Below are positions 35,851-44,933 of a DNA stretch of 55,288 nt, one piece after another. Both the position numbers and the translations under genes were made by a program. The notes below the pieces were generated by a model. The model was not told the DNA's origin and made no database searches. It saw only the letters and a program-made list of their open reading frames with translations. The DNA lies in contig NZ_QUEM01000026.1 in NCBI RefSeq assembly GCF_003477995.1, forward strand, positions 1-55,288, read 5' to 3'. Within the stretch, counting starts at the first letter, position 1. The number at the start of each line of letters is the position of its first letter. Source of the stretch: Bacteroides sp. OF04-15BH. GTDB lineage: Bacteria; Bacteroidota; Bacteroidia; Bacteroidales; Bacteroidaceae.

Positions 35851-35964
35851 TGTTCTGTCGTCCGGACCCCGGTTTCCCGTCTCTCTTTCTTCTCCAAACA
35901 GGAAACCGGACAAAAACACGTCCGCACGAAAAATCATTCACAAAAATCTTAAACACAAATTGCA

Positions 35965-37359
35965 ATGAAAGAAAAAAACAACAGAGGTAAATTTGCCAGT
36001 AAAATAGGAGTCATCCTGGCTTCAGCCGGCTCAGCCGTCGGTTTGGGAAACATCTGGCGCTTCCCTACGGAAACGGGAGAAAACGGCGGTGCCGCCTTCA
36101 TTCTGCTTTATATCTGCTGCATTCTGCTGCTCGGACTGCCGGTGATGATTTCGGAATTCCTCATCGGACGACGCACACATGCCGACGCATCTACCGCCTT
36201 CGAACTGCTGGCTCCCAAACACAAGCAATGGCATTGGGTGGGCCGTTTGGGTGTGCTCTCGGGCATCATGATCTTCAGTTTCTATTCTGTGGTGGCGGGC
36301 TGGACCGTAAACTATACCGTTCAGGCTGCCCTGAACCGCTTTAACCAAATGGTGCCGACCGGCGAGGGAAATGTCTACGGAGCCTATTTCAACTCGTTTG
36401 TATCCGATCCCATCATGCCTACGCTCTACCTGGTTCTGTTCATCCTGCTCACTCATTTTGTCGTGGCACGAGGCATTGAGAAGGGTATCGAGCGCTTCTC
36501 CAAACTGATGATGCCTACCCTCTTCCTGTTGCTTCTGGTTCTGGCTGGTTTTGCGCTGACTATGGAAGGGGCGGCCGAAGGTCTGAACTTCCTGTTCCGC
36601 CCGGATTTCAGCAAGATTGATTCCTCAGTAGTGCTTTCGGCTATGGGGCAGGCTTTCTTCTCGCTGAGCATCGGTCTGGGTTGTCTCTGTACCTATGCTT
36701 CCTATTTCCGCAAGGAAGTAAACCTGGTACGCACGGCAGGAAGCGTGGCGATGATTGACACGCTTGTAGCCATCATTTCTGGTCTGATTATCTTCCCGGC
36801 CGTTTATTCTGTGGCCGGCATGGAGCCGTCCGAGGGACCGAGTCTGGTGTTTGTGGCTTTGCCCAACATCTTCCACATCGCTTTCTCCAAACTGCCTATT
36901 CTGGCCTATGCGTTGCCTTTCCTGTTCTACTTCCTGCTCATTCTGGCATCGCTGACTTCCACTATTTCCATGCATGAGCTGATCACGGCCTACTTCCATG
37001 AGGCGCACCACCTGTCGCGCAAGAAAGCTACCTATCTGGTTACGGGCATCTGTCTGTTCCTGGGTGTTCTCTGTTCGCTGTCCTTGGGTGTCGGCTCGTC
37101 TTATACCATCGGCGGCATGACGCTGTTCGACCTATTTGACTATCTCACCGCCAAATGGATGCTGCCGCTGGGCGGTCTGTTCACCGTGCTGTTCACCGGA
37201 TGGTATCTCGACCGCAAGATTGTGTGGGAGGAAATCACCAACTACGGAACGCTCCGTTTTTACGGATTCCGGATTTTCATGTTCATCCTGAAATTCATCG
37301 CTCCACTGGGAATCTTCCTGATTTTCCTGGATCAGGTGGGTGTGTTCCGCTGGTTCTAA
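35965..37359 (+). CDS. Sodium-dependent transporter, neurotransmitter:sodium symporter family
   Basis: A 464-residue NSS/SNF family sodium symporter, LeuT/TnaT-like, for amino acids or related small molecules. The opening ASKIGVILASAGSAVGLGNIWRFPTETGENGGAAF is the family signature containing the sodium and substrate contacts in TM1. Further helices include GIMIFSFYSVVAGWTVNY (TM3) and AMGQAFFSLSIGLGCL (TM6), with the unwound SLSIG region. Length indicates 11-12 membrane helices. Single-gene unit. Confidence 0.93.
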   Translation: MKEKNNRGKFASKIGVILASAGSAVGLGNIWRFPTETGENGGAAFILLYICCILLLGLPVMISEFLIGRRTHADASTAFELLAPKHKQWHWVGRLGVLSGIMIFSFYSVVAGWTVNYTVQAALNRFNQMVPTGEGNVYGAYFNSFVSDPIMPTLYLVLFILLTHFVVARGIEKGIERFSKLMMPTLFLLLLVLAGFALTMEGAAEGLNFLFRPDFSKIDSSVVLSAMGQAFFSLSIGLGCLCTYASYFRKEVNLVRTAGSVAMIDTLVAIISGLIIFPAVYSVAGMEPSEGPSLVFVALPNIFHIAFSKLPILAYALPFLFYFLLILASLTSTISMHELITAYFHEAHHLSRKKATYLVTGICLFLGVLCSLSLGVGSSYTIGGMTLFDLFDYLTAKWMLPLGGLFTVLFTGWYLDRKIVWEEITNYGTLRFYGFRIFMFILKFIAPLGIFLIFLDQVGVFRWF

Positions 37360-37419
37360 GGAAATATGGATGCATGATCATGCGATAAAAATTGTCACGC
37401 AAGAAACGTATTACAGCTG

Positions 37420-37477
37420 ATAAACCAAAAGCCATAGCGCACTCTATTTCTGAGATACGCTATGGCTTTTGGTTTAT
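37420..37477. terminator. 20-bp perfect inverted repeat after the NSS gene
   Basis: ATAAACCAAAAGCCATAGCG (37420-37439) is exactly complementary to 37458-37477, with an 18-nt loop. It lies 60 nt after the NSS stop and should act as a terminator, possibly for both strands. Confidence 0.75.
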
Positions 37478-37537
37478 TGTTTTTGTAACGAGTTTTTATT
37501 CCCCGGAAACGAAGAATAAAAAGATCAGCACCACATG

Positions 37538-37576
37538 AAAAAAACATCGGGATGATTTTAAAAGAACATCCTGATG
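37538..37576 (-). terminator. Terminator for the AlaX-like gene
   Basis: On the minus strand CATCAGGATG and CATCCCGATG pair over 10 bp (one G-T) and a TTTTTTT run follows (plus-strand A-run 37538-37544). It is about 210 nt beyond the AlaX stop; the remaining 37577-37787 is AT-rich with no gene seen. Confidence 0.6.
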
Positions 37577-37787
37577 GCTTTTCAATTTTATCGGGATCAT
37601 TATCTCAAAGCATAATCCAGAAGTTCTTTTCTTGATAACCTTAATAGAATCAATCACTTAAATAAAACAAGAACAAGATATAGGGAATCCCGATATTTGT
37701 CTGCTTTTTTCTTATTGAAGTCTGGTGGCTCAAAGACAAAAGCAATTCAAGACGAGAAACATGTTTTCTCCCCGGATTTCCAAACGT

Positions 37788-38246
37788 TTAAGGCAAATCC
37801 AAACGGAAGACGATGCGGAACTGTCCGTCAGCATACGATGTGCTGGTAATACGGAAAGCTCCCAGTTGGGCGGTATGCGCCACGTGTGCGCCAATACAGG
37901 CGCAAACATCATAATTGCCTACGTAAACAAGCCGCACTTCACGCACCTGCTGATCGGGCAAACGCGAAAGCGAAACGCTCTCGGGCAACTGATCCACAGG
38001 TGTCATGCGGGCCGTAACCGGCATATCGGCACGAATCACGTCATTGACCATCTGCCCGATCCGCTCAATCTGCTCCGGCGTGGGAGCTTCGGCCAGTTCG
38101 TAATTCACCTTACTCTTTTTGCGCTCGATATGGGCATTTGTGGAGCGCGGACAACCGAAAAGCCGCACCATCGTCTGGTTCAGAATATGCTCGGCCGTGT
38201 GCATCGGAGCAATGGCTTCATCCTGAAATTTTGAATTTGTTTCCAT
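37788..38246 (-). CDS. AlaX-like alanyl-tRNA editing domain protein
   Basis: A 152-residue stand-alone protein related to the editing domain of alanyl-tRNA synthetase and AlaX. Zinc-ligand motifs are visible: HTAEHILN (about 15-22) and CACIGAHVAHTAQLGAF near the end (C..C/H pattern). Such proteins hydrolyse mischarged Ser- or Gly-tRNA(Ala). The start is the ATG at 38246; the frame extends upstream to an ATG overlapping the stop of the nuclease-like gene (ATGATTAA near 38257-38264), which could give a translationally coupled longer form. The GC-rich gene body contrasts with the AT-rich gene next to it. Confidence 0.8.
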   Translation of the reverse strand: METNSKFQDEAIAPMHTAEHILNQTMVRLFGCPRSTNAHIERKKSKVNYELAEAPTPEQIERIGQMVNDVIRADMPVTARMTPVDQLPESVSLSRLPDQQVREVRLVYVGNYDVCACIGAHVAHTAQLGAFRITSTSYADGQFRIVFRLDLP

Positions 38247-38256
38247 AAAAAAGATA

Positions 38257-38772
38257 TTAATCATCAAATTCTATATTTAGATTTTCATCAAGGATACAAC
38301 CTATAAACATTGAATTATTATTCAATCGTTTCATAATATTTCTTCCATAAGAAAAATATTTTCTACACTCATTTGAATTCATCGATTTTGTCCCAGGATA
38401 ACACAGTGCAACATATAATACGGGGATATCCATGTAATTAGCAATTCTAGATAATATTTTTTTGGCAACTTGGTCTGCTCTAGGTTTATCCAGTTCCATA
38501 ATTACAACATAAGAAGTTGATACACCAAAAATATCTATTGAATCTTTTAATCTCTCATTCATACGATGTTCATACTCCCAAACTATTTCAGGAATACATG
38601 TAGACAGAGCATCCACTAACCTCATCTGGAAATCAAAAATGATAGTTTTTTGCCTTTTTTGATTCTGAGTTATTAATGTTCTTAAAACAGAAGGAATATT
38701 ATTGGTTATGCATTCTTTAATTTGCTCGGCTACTTCAATTAAATCTAATGAATCCATAATTATTTCATCCAT
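38257..38772 (-). CDS. Solitary restriction-endonuclease-like protein of unknown function
   Basis: A 171-residue soluble protein, not recognised as a named family. Residues 75-105 (SIDIFG..SYVVIMELDKPRADQVAKKILSR) resemble the core of PD-(D/E)XK restriction-like enzymes, with an acidic residue (D79), then E93 and D95 on the next strand and K96 or K103-K104 as candidate basic residue. Codon and base usage are clearly more AT-rich than both flanking genes, suggesting horizontal gain. No methyltransferase is adjacent. Its 3' end overlaps the possible long start of the AlaX-like gene. Confidence 0.55.
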   Translation of the reverse strand: MDEIIMDSLDLIEVAEQIKECITNNIPSVLRTLITQNQKRQKTIIFDFQMRLVDALSTCIPEIVWEYEHRMNERLKDSIDIFGVSTSYVVIMELDKPRADQVAKKILSRIANYMDIPVLYVALCYPGTKSMNSNECRKYFSYGRNIMKRLNNNSMFIGCILDENLNIEFDD

Positions 38773-38784
38773 ATCTTTTATAAA

Positions 38785-38825
38785 AACAATAAGAGCAGAA
38801 ACATATTTTGTTTACTGCTCTTATT
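38785..38825 (-). terminator. Terminator of the PBP1A gene
   Basis: AATAAGAGCAG (38788-38798) and CTGCTCTTATT (38815-38825) form a perfect 11-bp stem; on the minus strand a GTTTTT run follows. It starts 10 nt beyond the PBP1A stop and lies immediately upstream of the nuclease-like gene. Confidence 0.8.
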
Positions 38826-38835
38826 TTCTTAATTC

Positions 38836-41163
38836 TTATTCGAATATCTCATCAATGCCGATAACCTCCTCGGCAACGCTGTCAGTAGGCACAACCATAT
38901 TCTGGCAAGGATCGAAGCCCTCCGGAATGTCGAACTTCTCATCCTGAGAATAATGCAGGCTCTTGTCGGCATAGACTTTCTTCAGGAACTTGGCACAGAT
39001 AGGCAAGGCTGAAGAAGCTCCCTGGGCATAGGTCATGCTGCGGAAGTGAATGTCGCGGTCCTCACCGCCTACCCAGCTACCGAACACCAGCGACGGGGTG
39101 AATCCGATAAACCAACCGTCGGAGTTGCGGTTGGTGGTTCCGGTCTTACCACCCATCGGGCTCTTGATGTTGTATCTGAAACGCATGCGTCCACCCGTAC
39201 CGCCGTCCATGACGCCTTGCAGCAGAATCAGCATCTTATAGGCACTCTCTTCACTGATCACCTCGTTCATGCGGGGCTGGAACTGAGCCAGCACATTGCC
39301 CTCGTTGTCCTCGATGCGGGTTACCAGCAACGGAGCGGTGCGGATACCCTTATTCGGGAATGCGGTGTAGGCACTGACCATTTCCGAAAGGGAGATATCG
39401 CAAGGACCCAGACACAAAGACATGGAAGGATGGATATCGCGGTTCAGAACACCGAATTCATGTATCAGGCGTACCAGAGCCTCCGGACTGAGTTTGCTCA
39501 TCAGATAAGCGGAAATCCAGTTGTTGGACTGGGCAAGTCCCCACTTCAAGGTCACCATCTCACCATAGCGCGAGCGGCTTCCGTTACGCGGTGTCCACGG
39601 TTTGCCGGCAACCATATAAGTCTGCTGCACATTCATCACCTGATCGCAGGGCGACATGCCGTTCTCCATCGCCAATGTATAGAGGAAAGGCTTGATGGTA
39701 GAACCCACCTGACGGCGGCCCACACCGGCCATATCATACTGGAAGAAGCGATAATCCAAACCGCCGACATAGGCCTTCACTTCGCCTGTCTTGGGATCCA
39801 TAGCCATGAATCCGCTGCGCAGGAAGCACTTGTAATAGCGGATAGAGTCCATCGGAGTCATCACGGTGTCCACCTCGCCATGATAGGTAAAGACAGTCAT
39901 CTCGGTCGGTGTCTCGAAAGACTGGTCGATCTCATCCTGCGAATAGCCGGCCTTCTTCATCATGATGTAGCGCTCGCTCTGCATCTTCGAGCGGTTCATG
40001 ATCTGTTCCACTTCCGCATTGGTCAGCGCGTCGGTATAAGGACGGCGTGAGCGGCCCTTCTGCTCCTTGTCGAACAACGGTTGCAGATAAAGTCCCACAT
40101 GCTCGTAGAGCGCTTCCTCGGCATAACGCTGCATGCGCGCATCAATGGTTGTATAAATTTTCAGACCGTCGGTATAAATGTTGTAGTGCGAACCGTCCGG
40201 CTTTTTATTCTTGTTGCACCAGCCGTAAAGCGGGTCAGTCTCCCAGGCCAGCGAATCTTCATAATAGAGCTGATCCTGCCAGCCGGCATAATCGTCGCGA
40301 TTCGGCTTCTCGGCCATCAGCATGCCACGCAGGCGCTCACGCAGATAAGTAGCCACACCCTCCTTATGATCCACACGTTTGAAGTTCAGATCCAGCGGTT
40401 TCTCCTTCTCGGCTGCAGCCTCGCTTTCTGTAAGATACTGCGCTTTGAGCATCTGGTCGATCACGACGTTGCGGCGCTCACGGCAGCGTTCCGGATAGCG
40501 CACCGGATTGAAGTAAGAAGGATTCTTGCACATACCGATAAGCGTAGCGGCCTCGGTTATGGTCAGATCTTTCGGATCTTTGCCGAAGTAGGTCTTGGTG
40601 GCTGTCTTGATACCCACGGCGTTATGCAGGAAATCGAAGTAATTGAGATACATGGTGATGATCTCTTCCTTCGTGTAATAACGCTCCAGCTCTACGGCAA
40701 TCACCCACTCGATCGGTTTCTGCAAGGCACGTTCCATAGTGCTTTGTGCCGTTTCGGAATAGAGCTGCTTGGCCAACTGCTGCGTGATGGTACTACCTCC
40801 ACCGGCATTGGTCTGCCCCAGGATACCGCGCTTCACGATGGCGCGCGCCAAAGCCCGGTAGTCAATGCCCGAATGATCATAAAATCGCGCATCCTCCGTG
40901 GCGACCAGTGCCTTGATCAACCAGGGAGACAAATCGTCATATCCCACAAAAATTCGGTTCGCCCGGCTGTACGACCACGTACCGATCAGTTTGCCGTCGG
41001 ACGAGAAAACCTGCGAAGCATACTTGTTTACCGGATTCTCCAGTTCCTGAAAGTTGGGCATGTAACCGATCCAACCCTTAGAAATGGCCCAGAAAGCGCC
41101 GGCTACCGATCCGATACCCAGTATCAGAACAATCCACAAGGTAATAATTATCTTTTTTCTCAT
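38836..41163 (-). CDS. mrcA: Penicillin-binding protein 1A (GT51 glycosyltransferase/transpeptidase)
   Basis: Bifunctional class A PBP that polymerises and cross-links peptidoglycan, anchored by one N-terminal helix (residues 5-27). GT51 domain: catalytic Glu90 in ATEDARFYDHSGID and the GGSTITQQLAKQL motif (122-134). Transpeptidase domain: SxxK at 488-491 (STIK), SNN at 546-548 and KTGTT at 673-677. An insertion of about 60 residues (370-440) before the SxxK domain is common in Bacteroidetes. Length 775 is normal. Transcribed alone from a -7 box at 41215. Confidence 0.95.
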   Translation of the reverse strand: MRKKIIITLWIVLILGIGSVAGAFWAISKGWIGYMPNFQELENPVNKYASQVFSSDGKLIGTWSYSRANRIFVGYDDLSPWLIKALVATEDARFYDHSGIDYRALARAIVKRGILGQTNAGGGSTITQQLAKQLYSETAQSTMERALQKPIEWVIAVELERYYTKEEIITMYLNYFDFLHNAVGIKTATKTYFGKDPKDLTITEAATLIGMCKNPSYFNPVRYPERCRERRNVVIDQMLKAQYLTESEAAAEKEKPLDLNFKRVDHKEGVATYLRERLRGMLMAEKPNRDDYAGWQDQLYYEDSLAWETDPLYGWCNKNKKPDGSHYNIYTDGLKIYTTIDARMQRYAEEALYEHVGLYLQPLFDKEQKGRSRRPYTDALTNAEVEQIMNRSKMQSERYIMMKKAGYSQDEIDQSFETPTEMTVFTYHGEVDTVMTPMDSIRYYKCFLRSGFMAMDPKTGEVKAYVGGLDYRFFQYDMAGVGRRQVGSTIKPFLYTLAMENGMSPCDQVMNVQQTYMVAGKPWTPRNGSRSRYGEMVTLKWGLAQSNNWISAYLMSKLSPEALVRLIHEFGVLNRDIHPSMSLCLGPCDISLSEMVSAYTAFPNKGIRTAPLLVTRIEDNEGNVLAQFQPRMNEVISEESAYKMLILLQGVMDGGTGGRMRFRYNIKSPMGGKTGTTNRNSDGWFIGFTPSLVFGSWVGGEDRDIHFRSMTYAQGASSALPICAKFLKKVYADKSLHYSQDEKFDIPEGFDPCQNMVVPTDSVAEEVIGIDEIFE

Positions 41164-41214
41164 ATATCTTAGATATGTCTGTTAATTCACAAATTAAAAA
41201 TGGAAAAGGAAATG

Positions 41215-41222
41215 CAAAGTTA
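41215..41222 (-). promoter_or_regulatory. -7 promoter box for the PBP1A gene
   Basis: Minus-strand TAACTTTG matches TAnnTTTG, 51 nt upstream of the start codon at 41163. Confidence 0.6.
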
Positions 41223-41305
41223 CTCAAAATCTTGAAATAAATGGCGCAATATAAAAAAAGTTGAAGAAATGTATGTTGTTACGATATCTTTTCAATCCTT
41301 TTTGC

Positions 41306-41313
41306 TAACTTTG
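41306..41313 (+). promoter_or_regulatory. -7 promoter box for the pyrB operon
   Basis: TAACTTTG matches TAnnTTTG and gives a leader of about 40 nt before the pyrB ATG at 41358. No leader-peptide attenuator like that of enteric pyrBI is visible. Confidence 0.6.
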
Positions 41314-41357
41314 AAACAGATTCATCAATCAAATAAAACTTAATACTTTATTTAAAA

Positions 41358-42305
41358 ATGGAAAATAGAAGTCTTGTAACCATTGCAGAGCACTCTCGGG
41401 AGAAAATCATGTATCTGATCGAGATGGCCAAGGAATTTGAGAAGCACACTAACCGTAAGCTGTTGAACGGAAAGGTGATAGCTACTTTGTTTTTCGAGCC
41501 TTCAACCCGCACTCGTTTAAGTTTTGAAACCGCAGCAAACCGCCTGGGCGCACGTGTCATCGGCTTTACGGATCCGAAGGCCACAAGCTCTTCAAAAGGT
41601 GAAACATTGAAAGATACCATCATGATGGTGAGCAACTATGCCGATGCCATTGTCATGAGACACTATCTGGAAGGTGCAGCACGCTATGCCAGCGAAGTTT
41701 CTCCTGTGCCTATCCTGAATGCCGGCGACGGCGCCAACCAGCATCCGTCGCAAACCATGCTTGACCTCTATTCCATTTACAAGACACAAGGCACGCTCGA
41801 CAACCTGAACATCTATCTGGTGGGCGACCTGAAATACGGCCGTACCGTGCACTCACTGCTGATGGCCATGCGCCACTTTAACCCGACCTTCCACTTCATC
41901 GCTCCTGACGAGCTGAAGATGCCGGAAGTGTATAAACTGTATTGCGAGAAGCATGGTATCAAATATGTGGAACATACCGACTTCAACGAAGACACCATCG
42001 CCGGAGCAGATATTCTGTATATGACCCGCGTGCAACGCGAGCGCTTCACCGACCTCATGGAGTATGAGCGTGTGAAGGATATGTATCTGCTCAAGCTGAA
42101 CATGCTGGGCAAGGCCAAGGACAACATGAAGATCCTGCACCCGCTGCCTCGCGTGAACGAAATTGAATACAGCATCGACAACGATCCGCATGCCTACTAC
42201 TTCGAGCAGGCGCACAACGGACTTTTCGCCCGTCAGGCCCTGATCTGCGATGCGCTGGGCATCACTCTGGACCAAGTAAGAGAAGACAAAACCATTATTG
42301 ATTAA
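41358..42305 (+). CDS. pyrB: Aspartate carbamoyltransferase, catalytic subunit
   Basis: Catalyses carbamoyl phosphate plus aspartate to carbamoyl-aspartate in pyrimidine synthesis. The 315-residue protein has the carbamoyl-phosphate loop [13 protein letters not shown], the K(S/A)T-type loop in [25 protein letters not shown] and the aspartate-binding TRVQRERF, ending HPLPRVNEI. Length matches the class that pairs with PyrI, whose gene starts 21 nt later. All active-site motifs are intact. Confidence 0.97.
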   Translation: MENRSLVTIAEHSREKIMYLIEMAKEFEKHTNRKLLNGKVIATLFFEPSTRTRLSFETAANRLGARVIGFTDPKATSSSKGETLKDTIMMVSNYADAIVMRHYLEGAARYASEVSPVPILNAGDGANQHPSQTMLDLYSIYKTQGTLDNLNIYLVGDLKYGRTVHSLLMAMRHFNPTFHFIAPDELKMPEVYKLYCEKHGIKYVEHTDFNEDTIAGADILYMTRVQRERFTDLMEYERVKDMYLLKLNMLGKAKDNMKILHPLPRVNEIEYSIDNDPHAYYFEQAHNGLFARQALICDALGITLDQVREDKTIID

Positions 42306-42326
42306 TCCTTTAAAAAAGAATTCTAC

Positions 42327-42788
42327 ATGAAACGTCAGGAACTTTTAGTTGCCGCACTCCAGAACGGAACCGTTATCGACCATATCCCCTCTAACAAACT
42401 CTTTCAGGTGGTGAATCTGCTGCACCTGGAGAACATGAGCAGCGCCATCACCATCGGCTACAATCTCAAAAGCCAGAAGATGGGAGTAAAGAGCATCATC
42501 AAGATTGCCGACAAGTTCTTCACCGACGATGAACTGAACCAGCTTTCTGTAATCTCTCCAAACGTTACGCTGTGCACCATCAAGGATTATGAGGTTGTGG
42601 AGAAAAAAGAAGTCAAGACTCCGGATCACCTGACCGGAATCGTGAAGTGCAAAAACCCGAAATGCATCACCAATAACGAACCGATGCAGACGGTGTTCCA
42701 TGTCATTGACAAGCAGAAGGGCATCATCCAGTGCCATTACTGCAACAATGAGCAGAACATCGACCAGGTAACTCTCATTTCGGATTAA
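42327..42788 (+). CDS. pyrI: Aspartate carbamoyltransferase, regulatory subunit
   Basis: Regulatory partner of PyrB that binds nucleotides and tunes the holoenzyme. 153 residues: N-terminal allosteric domain ([19 protein letters not shown]) and C-terminal zinc domain with four cysteines C108, C113, C136 and C139 (KCKNPKC and QCHYC). Directly follows pyrB and is 3 nt ahead of a flavin reductase gene. Confidence 0.97.
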   Translation: MKRQELLVAALQNGTVIDHIPSNKLFQVVNLLHLENMSSAITIGYNLKSQKMGVKSIIKIADKFFTDDELNQLSVISPNVTLCTIKDYEVVEKKEVKTPDHLTGIVKCKNPKCITNNEPMQTVFHVIDKQKGIIQCHYCNNEQNIDQVTLISD

Positions 42789-42791
42789 GTC

Positions 42792-43358
42792 ATGAAGCAG
42801 GACTGGAAAGCCGGAACGCTGATCTATCCCCTGCCGGCAGTGCTGGTAAGCTGCGGCGACACTCCGGAAAACTATAATCTCATCACCGTGGCATGGACGG
42901 GAACCATCTGTACGAACCCGCCCATGTGCTACATCTCCGTGCGTCCGGAAAGACACTCCTATGAACTGATCAAGAAGAACATGGAGTTTGTCATCAACCT
43001 GACCACCGAGGAACTGGCCCGCGCGACCGACTGGTGTGGCGTGCGCTCGGGAAGAGACTACCACAAGTTTGAAGAAATGAACCTCACTCCCGGCCCGGCG
43101 CGCATGGTGAAGGCCCCGATTGTGGAGGAGGCTCCGCTGAACATCGAATGCAAAGTCAAGGAGATCATGTCTCTGGGCTCGCACGACATGTTCATTGCCG
43201 AGGTGGTGAACATCAAGGCGGACGAGAAGTATCTGGACCCGGAAACGGGAAAATGGTCGCTCGAAGCCAGTCACCCTCTCATCTATCTGCACGGAGCCTA
43301 CTATGGCTTGGGACCGAAAATCGGAAAATTCGGCTGGAGCGTGGAGAAAAACAAATAA
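42792..43358 (+). CDS. Flavin reductase family protein
   Basis: A 188-residue FMN-binding split-barrel protein of the flavin reductase-like (DIM6/NTAB) family. It has GTLIYPLPAVLVSCG, NLITVAWTGTICTNPPMCYISVRPERHSYELI and a C-terminal LIYLHGAYYGLGPKIGKFGWS. It reduces or carries flavin; the partner enzyme is unknown. It is sandwiched between pyrI (3 nt) and glyA (10 nt), so it is co-transcribed with them, a recurring Bacteroidetes neighbourhood in my recollection. Confidence 0.88.
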   Translation: MKQDWKAGTLIYPLPAVLVSCGDTPENYNLITVAWTGTICTNPPMCYISVRPERHSYELIKKNMEFVINLTTEELARATDWCGVRSGRDYHKFEEMNLTPGPARMVKAPIVEEAPLNIECKVKEIMSLGSHDMFIAEVVNIKADEKYLDPETGKWSLEASHPLIYLHGAYYGLGPKIGKFGWSVEKNK

Positions 43359-43368
43359 ATTTTAGCTT

Positions 43369-44649
43369 ATGGAAAAGGATCATGTAATTTTCGACCTCAT
43401 TGAGAAGGAACACGAAAGACAGTGCAAGGGCATCGAGCTGATTGCCTCTGAAAACTTTGTCAGCGACCAGGTAATGGAAGCGATGGGCAGCTGTCTGACG
43501 AACAAATATGCCGAAGGTTATCCCGGAAAGAGATATTACGGCGGTTGCGAAGTGGTGGACCAGGTGGAATCTCTGGCCATTGAACGTGTGTGCAAGCTCT
43601 TTGGAGCGGAATATGCCAACGTGCAGCCCCACTCCGGTGCCCAGGCCAATGCGGCCGTATTCCTGGCCTGCCTGAATGCCGGAGACACCTTTATGGGATT
43701 GAATCTGGACCACGGAGGCCACTTGTCACACGGTTCGGCCGTGAACACCTCGGGTATCCTGTATCACGCCATCGGTTATAACCTGAACAAGGAAACCGGA
43801 CGCGTGGACTACGACGAGATGGAGAAATTCGCCCTGGAACACAAGCCGAAACTGATTATCGGCGGTGGTTCGGCTTACAGCCGCGAGTGGGATTATGCCC
43901 GCATGCGTGCCATTGCCGATCAGGTGGGCGCTATCTTCATGGTAGACATGGCGCACCCGGCCGGACTGATTGCTGCCGGCGAGCTGGACAATCCGGTGAA
44001 ATATGCGCATATCGTGACTTCGACCACCCACAAGACCCTGCGCGGACCGCGTGGCGGTATCATCCTCATGGGCAAGGATTTTGAGAATCCGTGGGGACTG
44101 AAAACCCCGAAGGGTGAGGTGAAAATGATGAGCCAGCTGATCAACAGCGCCGTATTCCCGGGTATTCAGGGCGGACCGCTGGAGCATGTCATCGCTGCTA
44201 AGGCCGTGGCTTTCGGCGAGGCATTGCGACCGGAATTCAAGGCTTGGGCCGCTCAGGTGAAGAAGAATGCCGCCACACTGGCTGCCGAGCTGCAGAAGCG
44301 CGGATTCAGCATCGTAAGCGGCGGTACGGACAACCATCTGATGCTGGTAGACCTGCGCTCCAAATATCCGGATCTGACAGGTAAGGTGGCCGAAAAGGTA
44401 CTGGTTTCTGCCGACATCACCGTAAACAAGAATATGGTGCCGTTTGACAGCCGCAGCGCCTTCCAGACTTCAGGTATCCGTCTGGGTACAGCCGCCATCA
44501 CAACGCGCGGTGCCAAGGAGGATTTGATGGTGCTGATTGCCGAACTGATTGAGCGAGTGCTCAATGAGCCGGAAAATCAGGACGTGATCCAAGACGTAAA
44601 GAATATCGTAAACCGCACCATGAGCGAATATCCGCTCTTCGCCTGGTAA
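43369..44649 (+). CDS. glyA: Serine hydroxymethyltransferase
   Basis: PLP enzyme interconverting serine and glycine with tetrahydrofolate, feeding one-carbon metabolism. 426 residues; motifs [28 protein letters not shown], and the PLP lysine K222 in [14 protein letters not shown]. The [10 protein letters not shown] stretch near the C-terminus is also typical. Last gene of the pyrB-pyrI-flavin reductase-glyA operon, ended by a strong terminator. Confidence 0.97.
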   Translation: MEKDHVIFDLIEKEHERQCKGIELIASENFVSDQVMEAMGSCLTNKYAEGYPGKRYYGGCEVVDQVESLAIERVCKLFGAEYANVQPHSGAQANAAVFLACLNAGDTFMGLNLDHGGHLSHGSAVNTSGILYHAIGYNLNKETGRVDYDEMEKFALEHKPKLIIGGGSAYSREWDYARMRAIADQVGAIFMVDMAHPAGLIAAGELDNPVKYAHIVTSTTHKTLRGPRGGIILMGKDFENPWGLKTPKGEVKMMSQLINSAVFPGIQGGPLEHVIAAKAVAFGEALRPEFKAWAAQVKKNAATLAAELQKRGFSIVSGGTDNHLMLVDLRSKYPDLTGKVAEKVLVSADITVNKNMVPFDSRSAFQTSGIRLGTAAITTRGAKEDLMVLIAELIERVLNEPENQDVIQDVKNIVNRTMSEYPLFAW

Positions 44650-44663
44650 TCGGTTACGGAAAT

Positions 44664-44712
44664 AAAAAAGCTCCGGAAACAGCCTTTTAAGGCCCGTTTC
44701 CGGAGCTTTTTT
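44664..44712 (+). terminator. Terminator of the pyrB-glyA operon
   Basis: AAAAAAGCTCCGGAAAC (44664-44680) and its exact complement (44696-44712) form a 17-bp stem with a 15-nt loop and terminal T-run, starting 14 nt after glyA. Confidence 0.93.
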
Positions 44713-44756
44713 TATCCTCAGGTGTCTATCCTACTCCGAGACATTTTCTGCCGTTT

Positions 44757-44814
44757 AAATTCATTGTGATGTTTTCTTCAAATCATCACAATGAATTTTT
44801 CTTTTCATCACAAT
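44757..44814. repeat. 15-bp inverted repeat with an extra half-copy
   Basis: AAATTCATTGTGATG (44757-44771) is exactly complementary to 44784-44798; a third partial copy CATCACAAT lies at 44806-44814. The stem is followed by TTTTTCTTTT. It sits between two gene terminators in the convergent glyA/nhaD gap, so it is not needed for either; role unknown. Confidence 0.6.
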
Positions 44815-44864
44815 CAAAAAATCAAAAGCCGCTCACCCAAAAGCGGAATCCTCTCCCAAACAAA

Positions 44865-44906
44865 AGCCACAAGGGGCGATGCACACCGGCACCGCCCCTT
44901 GTGGCT
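44865..44906 (-). terminator. Terminator of the nhaD gene
   Basis: AGCCACAAGGGGCG (44865-44878) and its exact complement (44893-44906) form a 14-bp GC-rich stem; the minus strand continues with TTTTGTTT. It begins 27 nt beyond the nhaD stop. Confidence 0.85.
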
Positions 44907-44933
44907 ATCTATTTCTTACTGAAATCAGCTAAA

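Noticed and set aside
38836..41172. Long plus-strand frames (334 and 363 codons) antisense to PBP1A
   Set aside because: PBP1A has all GT51 and transpeptidase motifs; the opposing frames lack any recognisable motif.
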